61,138 nt of DNA from Bacillota bacterium (GTDB taxonomy: Bacteria; Bacillota; Clostridia; Caldicoprobacterales; Xylanivirgaceae), in the NCBI GenBank assembly GCA_023621995.1, contig JAMOAB010000039.1, positions 1-61,138 of the forward strand, given 5' to 3'. Positions 51,779 to 60,882 of this stretch are shown in pieces; the stretch's first letter is position 1, and every line of letters starts with the position of its first letter. The notes beneath the pieces are model-generated. The model was not told the origin of the DNA. It did not search any database and saw nothing but the letters and a program-made list of their open reading frames with translations. A program made the translations under genes and the position numbers.

Positions 51779-52567
51779 TCAAATGCGACTGGAAATAGAA
51801 TAGGACAGGGGCATATATTTGAAGCTATTCCTGAAAAAACAATCGACAATACGTTTAACCCATATACATCCATCATACCATTGGGAAGATTGGTATTTCT
51901 TAAGTGTCTCTTTATTGTATGACAGTATATCTTCATAATTTATTTGATAGTACTCCATTATCTGGAACATGTCTCTATAGAAAGGGTCAGTGTTAAAATT
52001 ATAAATACATCTGAATATTGCCGCTTCAACTTCTGGCAGTTCTCCGAGAAAATCCCTCAAGTATTCTATAGTCTGTATACAAAAGTCGTCTAGATATTTC
52101 TTATTATTACAGAACACATATACATTTCCATACGTATTTACATAATCTATTACAGCCTGCCTCTTATAGGAAGCCATATCTAAACTATCTATCATTTGAA
52201 ATAGCTCTATATCATCTCCCTTATTCTGCTGCCAGGCATTCAAAAAGCCTATTATTCCAGTTAGTACTTTACCGAGTCTCTCCAGATTAAATTCTTCTAC
52301 CTTATTTATCTGTTTGAATTTTTGATCTAGAAACTCCTTACCTTTGTCAGTCAACACCAAAGTAGGATAGATACGATTACCACTTTTTACTGACTTTATC
52401 CGTACAAGTCCTTCCATCTGAAGAACTTGAATTGTACTTTCTATCTCCTCCTTTGATAGGCTATAGTAAAGCTGCCACATATCGTCGCCTACATCAGATT
52501 CTTTATCCAGGCTTATGGTATGTATAGACCATAACACCACATATGCTTTTAAACTGTCATCAATCAT
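51779..52567 (-). CDS. Winged-helix-like protein of unknown role
   Basis: 262 aa from ATG 52567, chosen because AGGGGTG stands 8 bases upstream; an ATG at 52609 has no ribosome site. Residues 1-90 look like a winged helix-turn-helix (YYSLSKEEIESTIQVLQMEG, then LVLTDKGKEFLDQKF). The rest is acidic and helical (FLGELPEVEAAIFRCIYNFN) with no motif I know. The last 30-40 residues have an unusual Cys/Arg-rich look and another frame is open there, so the 3' end may be altered. Confidence 0.6.
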   Translation of the reverse strand: MIDDSLKAYVVLWSIHTISLDKESDVGDDMWQLYYSLSKEEIESTIQVLQMEGLVRIKSVKSGNRIYPTLVLTDKGKEFLDQKFKQINKVEEFNLERLGKVLTGIIGFLNAWQQNKGDDIELFQMIDSLDMASYKRQAVIDYVNTYGNVYVFCNNKKYLDDFCIQTIEYLRDFLGELPEVEAAIFRCIYNFNTDPFYRDMFQIMEYYQINYEDILSYNKETLKKYQSSQWYDGCIWVKRIVDCFFRNSFKYMPLSYSISSRI

Positions 52568-52660
52568 ACCAACCCACACCCCTAAAACAGTTTGTTTATT
52601 ATCATTCAATAATTCAACATAATATCTTAAAATCCTTCTTAAATTTAGATATTTTACGTC

Positions 52661-52697
52661 AAAAAAAACCTCTGTATTTTATACAGAGGTTTTTTTG
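52661..52697 (-). terminator. Terminator after phosphohexomutase gene
   Basis: AAACCTCTGTAT and ATACAGAGGTTT pair perfectly, with A/T runs on both sides. It lies 26 bases past the stop at 52723. Confidence 0.85.
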
Positions 52698-52722
52698 TCG
52701 ATATATCTTGTGATTAAAAAAT

Positions 52723-54450
52723 TCACTGTACCCTATCTAATACATCACCTATTAGAGCTTCCATTCGGCTGTCTACTGTAGAAGTATCTTTACCACTGAC
52801 TGAGAAATAGAGTTTGATCTTAGGCTCGGTTCCCGATGGACGTATAGCAAACCAACTGCCATCTACAAATTTATATTTGAGCACATTGGATTTAGGTAGA
52901 TCGATTGGAAAAGTATCTCCTGTCTCAAGATTTACTCCACTGCCTTTCAGATAGTCCTCTATGACCTGAACTTTGACATCGGCCATCTCCTTTGGAGGGT
53001 CTTTCCTAAGGCCATCCATTATACTTGCTATCTTCTCCATACCCTCTTTACCCATCAGGGTAATTGGTTCTAACTCTTCTCTGTAGTAGCCAAATCTCTT
53101 CCATACGTCTTCTAGTGCATCGTATAGAGTCATACCTCTTGATTTGTAGTAGGCGGCCATCTCACAAACTAGCATGGAAGCTATTACGCCGTCCTTGTCG
53201 CGAACAAAATCACCTGCCAAGTATCCATAGCTCTCTTCGTAGCCAAAGACAAATGTACCAGTTCCCGACTCTTCAAACTCCTTCATCTTACTACATATAA
53301 ACTTAAAACCTGTAAGGGTATCTACCACATCTACACCATAGTGTCTTGCAATCTCTGCACCTAGCTCACTAGTCACTATTGTCTTTATCACAATACTATC
53401 TTCTGGAAGCCTACCCTTCGATTTGAGGGCACCAAGATAGTAATCTACAAGAAGGGATCCTACCTGGTTTCCAGTGAGGACTACATACTCACCATGACTG
53501 TCTCGCACCACCACACCTACCCTGTCGCAATCGGGATCGGTGCCTATAACCACATCTGCATCCACCTCTTTAGCTAGTTCAATTGCAAGCTCTAACGATT
53601 CCCTCTCCTCTGGATTTGGATATTTTACAGTGCTAAAGTTAGGATCTGGAAGCTCCTGCTCCGGCACCACCATTACATTTTCAAAGCCAAGCTCCCTAAG
53701 TACACGACGTACCGGTTTGTTACCAGTACCATGGAGTGGAGTATAGACTATCTTTAGATCACTACCTACTTCCTTTATTATATCCCTATTTACCGATAGT
53801 TCCTTTACCTTTGAAATGTAGCTATCTACCATATCAGTGTCTATTATATTATAAAGGCCCTTCTGTTTTGCCTCATCTAGATCCATTGTCTGAATAGATT
53901 CAAATCCTTCTACTCTTTGGACTTCCTCTATGATTTCAACATCCCTATTGTTAGTAACCTGTGCGCCATCCTCCCAGTATACCTTATATCCATTATATTG
54001 AGGTGGGTTATGACTTGCAGTTACCACAATACCTGCTATAGCCCCTAGCTCACGAACGGTATATGACAGTATTGGGGTTGGTTGCAGCTCTTCGTATATG
54101 TATGTCTTTATCCCGTTTGCATTTAATACAAGTGCTGCATCCCTTGCAAAGTCCGTAGAACAGCGCCTAGAATCATAGGCTATGGCAACGCCCCTGTCCA
54201 TGGCATCACTACCTTGCTTCTTTATATAGTTGGCAAGCCCCTGAGTAGCCATACCCACAGTATAGCGATTCATTCGATTTGAGCCAGCACCTATCATGCC
54301 CCTAAGCCCTCCGGTGCCAAACTCTAAATCTTTATAGAACCTATCTTCAATTTCCTTGTCATCATCTGCAATGGACCTTAGTTCTTCCTTGGTAGCCTCA
54401 TCTATAACTGGACTCTTAAGCCACATCTCATATTTTTTCCTATAATCCAC
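52723..54450 (-). CDS. pgcA: Phosphoglucomutase / phosphomannomutase
   Basis: 575 aa alpha-D-phosphohexomutase, long form as in B. subtilis PgcA. FGTGGLRGMIGAGSNRMN is the N-terminal block, IVVTASHNPPQYNGYKVYW holds the phosphoserine (near 146), VIGTDPDCDRVGVVV the metal loop, FGYEESYGYLAGDFVRDKDG the sugar loop and RPSGTEPKIKLYF the phosphate loop. Interconverts glucose-6- and glucose-1-phosphate for cell-wall and polysaccharide precursors, fitting the cluster to its right. Confidence 0.94.
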   Translation of the reverse strand: MDYRKKYEMWLKSPVIDEATKEELRSIADDDKEIEDRFYKDLEFGTGGLRGMIGAGSNRMNRYTVGMATQGLANYIKKQGSDAMDRGVAIAYDSRRCSTDFARDAALVLNANGIKTYIYEELQPTPILSYTVRELGAIAGIVVTASHNPPQYNGYKVYWEDGAQVTNNRDVEIIEEVQRVEGFESIQTMDLDEAKQKGLYNIIDTDMVDSYISKVKELSVNRDIIKEVGSDLKIVYTPLHGTGNKPVRRVLRELGFENVMVVPEQELPDPNFSTVKYPNPEERESLELAIELAKEVDADVVIGTDPDCDRVGVVVRDSHGEYVVLTGNQVGSLLVDYYLGALKSKGRLPEDSIVIKTIVTSELGAEIARHYGVDVVDTLTGFKFICSKMKEFEESGTGTFVFGYEESYGYLAGDFVRDKDGVIASMLVCEMAAYYKSRGMTLYDALEDVWKRFGYYREELEPITLMGKEGMEKIASIMDGLRKDPPKEMADVKVQVIEDYLKGSGVNLETGDTFPIDLPKSNVLKYKFVDGSWFAIRPSGTEPKIKLYFSVSGKDTSTVDSRMEALIGDVLDRVQ

Positions 54451-54677
54451 TGTATATCACCTTCCTGCTATTAGTTCTAGGTATCTCTAATCTCTTTAAT
54501 TATAGCACTCTTTTTCAGACATTACATCTCTTAGCATATATTAACATTATATATTCTATTATGTCAATGAAAGCGTTTTTTAATCTTCCATTTGTAGTTC
54601 TAGAATTTTTCGTAATCATACAACTATTGACCTATAAGCAGTGTTAAGTCTATAATCTCACACTATCTCAAGACATC

Positions 54678-55595
54678 TTACGATTTTGCATTATTCCTCT
54701 CCTTGTAAATTATAAATTGTAGTCTCTTAATATAATGTGTCATAAGCCTCTTTATATACTTAATAGCTGAAAATACATTAAAAAGTACGAAGGTGGGAGA
54801 GCCTATAAAGCCTGCCTTATAGATGCTCCTATAGCTCTCTATCTCTCCCTTCTCCATCTCCCATAAATTCTTGCTCAGACTGACCTTATCCATAGCTTCC
54901 CATACATAATAGAGGGGAAGTTCTATCCTCATTGCCCTTTGCCCTGAAATTATTATGCTGAGCCATAGAAGATAGTCTTCTGAATAGTATTTATCGGGTT
55001 TAAATCTAAAATACACTCTATTCTTATCTATCATCACCGACGATGTGTATATATGATTTTTTATGAGCATACTAGTAGCTGTTATGTCTCTTATTTTAAT
55101 ACCAACTAGCTCCCCATGATACAGTGGAACATGGTCCAATTCTAAATCTAAACTATCTATCTTTGTATCTAGATGGGCAGATATGCATACGTCACTCTTC
55201 ATTAACATGCATTTTAGCTGTATCTCTATCTTTTGAGGATGCTACATACCATCTGCGTCTAGAAATGCTATATATCTCTGGGTCGATGCCTCCCATCCAA
55301 TATTCCGGGCATTCCCAGGTCCCTTATTTTTATCTAAAAGTATGAGTTTTATCCAACCTCCAGGGTATCTATCTATTATATTAGATAATGCCATCCTGGT
55401 CGCCCCATGGTCTTTGCTACTATCTTCCACAAGTATTACCTCATATGGCCTCCATGTCTGTTTCCACACAGACTCTACTGCTTTATCTATGGTATCTGCA
55501 CAGCAGTAACATGGGATTACAACACTTACAGGGGCACGCATAGTTGAAGGTACTGGATAATCTGTAATATCCATGAGCCTGAGCTTCTTTACCAT
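54678..55595 (-). pseudogene. GT2 glycosyltransferase with in-frame TAG
   Basis: 306-codon frame from ATG 55595 (AAGGAGG upstream). VSVVIPCYCCADTIDKAVES, ILVEDSSKDHGATRMALSNI and NKGPGNARNIGWEAS are the GT2 nucleotide-sugar site. FLDADGM is followed by a TAG (55242-55244) and then, in the same frame, HPQKIEIQLK. GT2 proteins here read FLDADDVWHPQK, so the stop replaces a Trp codon (TGG to TAG). The rest (EDYLLWLSIIISG, LPLYYV) is normal. It lacks an obvious membrane anchor. Its start lies in a frame shared with the true end of murJ, see the murJ entry. Confidence 0.8.
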
Positions 55596-55663
55596 TATGC
55601 CCATCCTCCTTCTTGTATAATGCAGAATCAATATATATACACTAATGCCTAGCATAGAACTTA

Positions 55664-57079
55664 TTATAAAAGATAGTAGATCACCTGAATATCTACTATA
55701 ATAAGGTCGTGTAATATACATGACAAGACCTGATATAAAGGCTCCCATAAGTGAATACAATACATATATATATATATTCGCCTCTTCCTATCATAGCCAA
55801 TACTCTTCCTAAGGTAATAATAGAGCATAGATGTAAGCAGTATGTTGGATATTGAAGTAGCTATGCCAAGGCCTGCTATGTGAAATTTTCTCACCAAAGA
55901 TAAATTCAAAAATACATTTAGCACCATGGCTCCTACACCGAGTTTCATGGGAAGCTTTGTATCCTGTATTGCAAAGAATGCCCTGTTTAATATCTCCCTT
56001 ATGCATATGGCACCCATGCCCAATATATAGAACTTAAATGCATAGGATGTAAGGTTCCTCTCTAAATCGCCAAAAGCTCCCCTCTGAAATACAATTCCTA
56101 CTATCTCATTGCTGTGCATAAAAGCTATTACAGTAATGGGCACCACAGCATATATTACATATTCTATTGCCTGTTCTATGCTATTTGAAAGTCGCCCATA
56201 GTCACCCTCTATAGATAGCTGGGAGAATATAGGGTAGAGAACCAATATAAGACCGCTTATCACCATACCTGCCCCAAAGTTTACGAGCTTAATTACATAA
56301 TTTATGGCAGAAATGCTCCCTCCATGTAGGGTAGATGCCAGTATCTTATCAACTATATAGTTGACTTCATCTACTGCCTTCCCCAATATGACAGGAAGGA
56401 GTAATGAAAAAAATTTAGTTATATGGGTATTTATATCCATATATGGTCTATATACATATATATCTTTGACAAAGGGAATCTGCACCACAACCTGCATGGC
56501 TGCACCAATGATGGCTCCCCATGCAAGTGCATAGACTCCATAGCGTTCTCCAAACATGAGGCTAATAATTATCATTGACACATTGGATGGAATACTTATG
56601 AGGGCAGGCATTGTGTGTCTACTATGTGATTGTAATATACCTGCCAGCATATAGGATAAACTAGTCAAGGTAAAGGAAAATGCCATTATTCTAAAGAGGG
56701 AAGATGATACATATATACCTTCCCTGTCAAAACCCGGTGCAAGTATCTTTATAATATGGGGTGATAGGGCTATGCATATAAGACTTATGACCGATGTGGC
56801 TATGAGGGAGATATTTATAATGGTATTTGCAAATTGATTGGCAAGTTGCCCACTGAGGTTTTGCCTCTCCATATATATGGGAAGGAACACCTCCCCCATA
56901 CTGGCCCCTACCACTGCAAATAATACATGGGGTAAGGTTTGGGCAATAAAATAGGCATCAGTGCCGGAGCTGACACCAAAATTAGCTGCTATCACAGCCT
57001 CCCTCAAAAAACCTGTGAACTTTGCCAACATAGTCATGGCCATTACATACGCCATTGCCTTAGTCGTCATATCTCTCAT
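55664..57079 (-). CDS. murJ: MurJ/MviN-type lipid flippase, C-terminus frameshifted
   Basis: Integral membrane flippase for lipid-linked wall or polysaccharide precursors. ATG 57079 (AAGGTGG upstream) overlaps the deacetylase stop by 4 bases. About 434 residues are normal MurJ: AMTMLAKFTGFLREAVIAAN, DAYFIAQTLPHVLFA, and many membrane segments. At an (AT)7 run (55764-55777) the frame changes, giving 35 odd residues and a stop. One AT fewer would restore the natural end (YSLMGAFISGLVMYITR, GISVYILILHYTRRR) and read on into the GT2 gene. The last two membrane segments are thus lost as written. MurJ-like proteins in such clusters may export EPS units rather than lipid II. Confidence 0.82.
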   Translation of the reverse strand: MRDMTTKAMAYVMAMTMLAKFTGFLREAVIAANFGVSSGTDAYFIAQTLPHVLFAVVGASMGEVFLPIYMERQNLSGQLANQFANTIINISLIATSVISLICIALSPHIIKILAPGFDREGIYVSSSLFRIMAFSFTLTSLSYMLAGILQSHSRHTMPALISIPSNVSMIIISLMFGERYGVYALAWGAIIGAAMQVVVQIPFVKDIYVYRPYMDINTHITKFFSLLLPVILGKAVDEVNYIVDKILASTLHGGSISAINYVIKLVNFGAGMVISGLILVLYPIFSQLSIEGDYGRLSNSIEQAIEYVIYAVVPITVIAFMHSNEIVGIVFQRGAFGDLERNLTSYAFKFYILGMGAICIREILNRAFFAIQDTKLPMKLGVGAMVLNVFLNLSLVRKFHIAGLGIATSISNILLTSMLYYYLRKSIGYDRKRRIYIYMYCIHLWEPLYQVLSCILHDLIIVDIQVIYYLL

Positions 57080-57906
57080 AAAGCCCACCTTATAAGATGC
57101 CTTAGCCATTCTTCTAAAACTAACCAGCCCTTTAGCCGGGCTACAAATAAAAACTTACCATCGCTCTTTAAAACAGGCACTCTCTTTAACTTAAGTCTGT
57201 CATCTATGGACAATCTGCCTGTAATGTTGACTCCATTTGATATGAGCACACCAGTAGAATAGTATTTATCTATGAGTCCTTCACCCTTATTGGAATATAT
57301 CCCTCTAGGATAGGCAAAGTGGCGTACTTCTTTGCCCAGATGCTCCTCTAATATTTTTTTAGATTCCTTAAGTTCATATTCTAATAGTTCCCTGTTTAGC
57401 ATATCCATATCTATGTGATTCATTGTATGAGAACCTACTGTCACTAGCCCATCCGCCGATAGTTTCACCAAAGTTTCCATATCTATGAGAGAATTATCTT
57501 CTCCTTCTCTATCCCACCAGAAAGGTTCACCACTTTGTATATATGCAGGAACCACATAAACTATAGAGGGATAAGAATATCTCTTTAATATTGGGTAGGC
57601 ATTTTCATAAAAGTCTAGGTATCCATCGTCAAAACTTATCACCACATATCTATCGTCTATCTGGCCATCCACCATCATATTATATGCATCATCCATAGAT
57701 ATGACCTTGTATCTGCCCTTCTTTAGATAGTCCATATGCCATAGAAAGTCCTTAGGCCTAACTGCAAGCTCCATCGGTATACCTTCCCCTACCCTATGGT
57801 ACATGAGTATGGTTATACTAAAATCCTCTCTAAAAAATAGGGAGTGTACAATACCAAAGGGTAGGAGGAGGTATTTTATAAGTCGTTTTACATAGAAGAT
57901 CATCAA
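57076..57906 (-). CDS. Polysaccharide deacetylase (NodB homology, CE4)
   Basis: 276 aa. A hydrophobic N-terminal segment (LIKYLLLPFGIVHSLFF) may anchor it outside. The NodB domain has ITILMYHRVGEG, VVISFDDGYLDFYENAYP (catalytic Asp pair), VGSHTMNHIDMDML (metal His pair) and HFAYPRGIYSN. It would remove acetyl groups from a wall or exopolysaccharide. It overlaps its neighbours on both sides by 4 bases (ATGA), so the cluster is tightly coupled. Confidence 0.9.
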   Translation of the reverse strand: MMIFYVKRLIKYLLLPFGIVHSLFFREDFSITILMYHRVGEGIPMELAVRPKDFLWHMDYLKKGRYKVISMDDAYNMMVDGQIDDRYVVISFDDGYLDFYENAYPILKRYSYPSIVYVVPAYIQSGEPFWWDREGEDNSLIDMETLVKLSADGLVTVGSHTMNHIDMDMLNRELLEYELKESKKILEEHLGKEVRHFAYPRGIYSNKGEGLIDKYYSTGVLISNGVNITGRLSIDDRLKLKRVPVLKSDGKFLFVARLKGWLVLEEWLRHLIRWAL

Positions 57907-59588
57907 AACTCACTCCATATCCTATATCTTTTAAAAAATAAAAATCTGTATACTTCCAGTGTCCATAGGGGTTTAAATATATCCCTATCCAATGCAGTAG
58001 AAGGGAGGTCCTTACCATTTAAATAGCATACACTAACGCCCATATGCCGTATATATATCAATGCATGTATGAGGTAGGAAATATAACAATGTCCTTTTCC
58101 ATAGTCAGTATCCATATAATAGTCATATATAACCCAACTAGATGGAGAGGTTGCTACCCATATATAACAAGTGGCACCTTCCCCATCTTTTACCAATATG
58201 CACCTATCGTTTTTTATAAAGCGTCTGCAAATCCTATCAGGCCTAAGGAGACTTTTCTCCACCATAAGACTAAGATCCGCTGCCCACGCCTTTCCTACTT
58301 CATAACCGTCTACACGTTTATATCTGGCGACGAACCTATTTAGTTCCACCCTAAACATGCTGTGGACACTCTTTGTATATATGGGGCTTAATGGGAACCT
58401 TATTATATGAGTACACCAATACCTGATCTTCTTTGAGGCATACGCCAAATTTTCCCTTGAAAAGGCGTACTTGATGTGTCCTAGCGTTTTAATTATAGAG
58501 GTGTATAGTCTATCCTTTTCCTTTATCTTCTTTTTAAGATATAATTTCATATAAAAAAGTCTATAAATAGACTTTGATATAAATGTTTTTCCAGGGAAAA
58601 TATAGGTATTTGCATATGTTGCCTCGTCAGTCCATGCAGTCTTGTAGGGCTCACTACCTACTCCAAAGTCGAACATATCTATACCTTGCTCAAAACAGTG
58701 TTTTATCTCATGTTTCAATAGTATCTGCCCAGGACTTAACATACCAAAGTCATCATCATGGGCAACCCTATATGAAGTATACTTTCCTCCCAATTCAAAC
58801 CCATAGGCAAAGGCAATTATCTTACCATTTAATAAAATGAGATATACAGGGATATTAAAATCAAACTTGTCTTCCGACAATGCCAACTCCTTAAAAAACT
58901 CCTTTGTACTGCCCCTAGAAAATGCACTAGAACCTACTTTCCTGGTCCATCGCTTATCATGGAGCTTAAATATATCCTCTATATCATGCCTTGTCTTATG
59001 AAATAACTCAAACGATACCTCACCTAACTTATTGAGCCTACGCTCTTTTTTTCTCATTGTCTTAATAGTGCTTCTACTAAATCTCTTCTTATAATATTCT
59101 TCAAAGTCCAGAGCCTTTGCCTGTATATAACTCACCTCTAAATAATAGGTATAGTAGGGTATGTCTCTCTCATAAAGATAATCCTCAAGGAGGATGCTAA
59201 AATCATCATCTATAAATAGTCCCTTTAAATTGAATATATAATTACCTTTCATATTATAGAGAAAATCCAATACCATATCCATTCCCCTCTGTCTAAAGGG
59301 ATGAAGTATCAACATATCCATATAGCTTGCCTTTGCCTCGCCTAAAAAACAAATTTCCTTGTATAGCCCCCTAGATATTTTGACAAGTGGAACTATGCCT
59401 ACCACATCTTCTTCGTCTAACAGCAAAAGAACAAACAGCTCCCTTCCCTTTTCATGGTATCTCCACCATTTCATAAGCCAATCAGGGTGGCTAAACACAA
59501 TATCACTTCCTATGGAATAGAATATCTCTTTCCATGCCCCTTTATATTCCTCAAGTTCTTCTATGGTATCTATCACATGTATTCGCAT
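57903..59588 (-). CDS. Double GNAT / FemAB-like acyltransferase
   Basis: 561 aa from ATG 59588 (GGAGGGATATT upstream). Residues 1-350 are a BioF2-like/FemAB domain of the type found in polysaccharide clusters: DIVFSHPDWLMKWWRYH, VVGIVPLVKISRG, STIKTMRKKERRLNKLG, YKTAWTDEATYANTYIFPG and FDFGVGSEPYK. Residues 430-560 look like a second, shorter GNAT domain (CYIWVATSPSSWVIYDYYM, GHCYISYLIHALIYIRHMG). It likely acylates a sugar or peptide in the cluster's product. It overlaps the polymerase gene by 38 bases. Confidence 0.82.
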   Translation of the reverse strand: MRIHVIDTIEELEEYKGAWKEIFYSIGSDIVFSHPDWLMKWWRYHEKGRELFVLLLLDEEDVVGIVPLVKISRGLYKEICFLGEAKASYMDMLILHPFRQRGMDMVLDFLYNMKGNYIFNLKGLFIDDDFSILLEDYLYERDIPYYTYYLEVSYIQAKALDFEEYYKKRFSRSTIKTMRKKERRLNKLGEVSFELFHKTRHDIEDIFKLHDKRWTRKVGSSAFSRGSTKEFFKELALSEDKFDFNIPVYLILLNGKIIAFAYGFELGGKYTSYRVAHDDDFGMLSPGQILLKHEIKHCFEQGIDMFDFGVGSEPYKTAWTDEATYANTYIFPGKTFISKSIYRLFYMKLYLKKKIKEKDRLYTSIIKTLGHIKYAFSRENLAYASKKIRYWCTHIIRFPLSPIYTKSVHSMFRVELNRFVARYKRVDGYEVGKAWAADLSLMVEKSLLRPDRICRRFIKNDRCILVKDGEGATCYIWVATSPSSWVIYDYYMDTDYGKGHCYISYLIHALIYIRHMGVSVCYLNGKDLPSTALDRDIFKPLWTLEVYRFLFFKRYRIWSEF

Positions 59589-60882
59589 AATATCCCTCCA
59601 ATGCAAAATAGAGTCCAAAACCTAGAAATAGCCAAAGATGGCGCCAATGTAGAGTATCTATTACTAAACTATTTATCAGCATACCGGAAATTATGGATAT
59701 TAATATAGAAGTTATAGAGGATGCCACCTTGATGTGATAGCATATAAGACCTGTCATTATATATATAATTAATACCATCATAGATAAAAAGCCTAAAATT
59801 CCGTTTTCTACAAGTAATCTTATATAGAGGTTATGGGCAGAAATTCCGTTAACCATTTTTTTATCTGTCATATATTCAAATTGACCTGGTCCGTAGCCAA
59901 AGGGGTTTTCAAATACAAGTATAAGCCCTGCACGCTGGGCAGTAAATCGCTGTGTATCATAACCTTGTAACCCCAACCTCATTACAAAAAATTCTCTAAA
60001 TTCATCCCCTATCACATGTGTCCATATGCCGGCAAACAACAGGGTCAATATGACCCCATATATTATTAAATTTTTTAGACCTATCTGCTTTAGGTTCATT
60101 ATAAAGTATATAGAGACTGCCACCACTAGATTCACCCATGCACCCCTTGAGAATGTACCAACAATTCCTAGAAAGATTAAAACTATAAATACTATGTGGA
60201 GCATTGGTTTTCCCTTGAATATACTTCCCCTATCAATATCCCACATGAGAATTATTACGGCTGGAACTAAAAATGGTCCTAGCACATTTGGATCCTTGAA
60301 AAGTGCCTTGGTACGATAACTGTCATACATTAATATATTAGGAGATAGGTCTAAAAAACCTAAGAGTCCTAAACCTGCTGAAACTAGGGCACCTATCACA
60401 TAGGCCTTTAGCATAGAGTGTATATTATAGCCTTTAGTATATATACCTATAAACAAAGCATAGAGTAGTAGATATAGGGTAATACCAAAATATCTACTGC
60501 CTATGTATATATTGGATGCATATAAAAGCGCTATTATATTTATGAGTATAAATATGACTAGAGGAAGAAAAGCACTCCACATCTCAAGTACCCTATCAAG
60601 ATTAGGTCTATCCTTCAATAAAACCCATATTATAATGGCAATAAATAATAGGTCAGAAGGGGCAGGTTCTCTATGGACTACACAGAGCAAAAGTATATTT
60701 AGAAAAACTAGACTGTGTAAGTCTTGTATCAAAAAAAGGGCTGCAAAACCTAGTAGCAGCCCTATCCCTATAATCAATTTACAATATAAAGACGCTACAG
60801 AGTATATGCCTATCAATACACCAACAACTATTATAAATATATAGTTTTTATACAAGCTATCTTTCCATATAGAGTCTCTCAT
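59551..60882 (-). CDS. O-antigen ligase / Wzy-like polymerase
   Basis: 443 aa with about 11-12 hydrophobic segments. The Wzy_C (PF04932) core is IVGTFSRGAWVNLVVAVSIY followed by a large outer loop with GYGPGQFEYMTDKK and AHNLYIRLLVENGILGFLSM, the typical 'GxGxx.f......ahN.yl..l.e.G..G' pattern. It polymerises or attaches polysaccharide units on the outer face. It overlaps the upstream glycosyltransferase end by 26 bases. Confidence 0.9.
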   Translation of the reverse strand: MRDSIWKDSLYKNYIFIIVVGVLIGIYSVASLYCKLIIGIGLLLGFAALFLIQDLHSLVFLNILLLCVVHREPAPSDLLFIAIIIWVLLKDRPNLDRVLEMWSAFLPLVIFILINIIALLYASNIYIGSRYFGITLYLLLYALFIGIYTKGYNIHSMLKAYVIGALVSAGLGLLGFLDLSPNILMYDSYRTKALFKDPNVLGPFLVPAVIILMWDIDRGSIFKGKPMLHIVFIVLIFLGIVGTFSRGAWVNLVVAVSIYFIMNLKQIGLKNLIIYGVILTLLFAGIWTHVIGDEFREFFVMRLGLQGYDTQRFTAQRAGLILVFENPFGYGPGQFEYMTDKKMVNGISAHNLYIRLLVENGILGFLSMMVLIIYIMTGLICYHIKVASSITSILISIISGMLINSLVIDTLHWRHLWLFLGFGLYFALEGYYANTCDRYHRRT

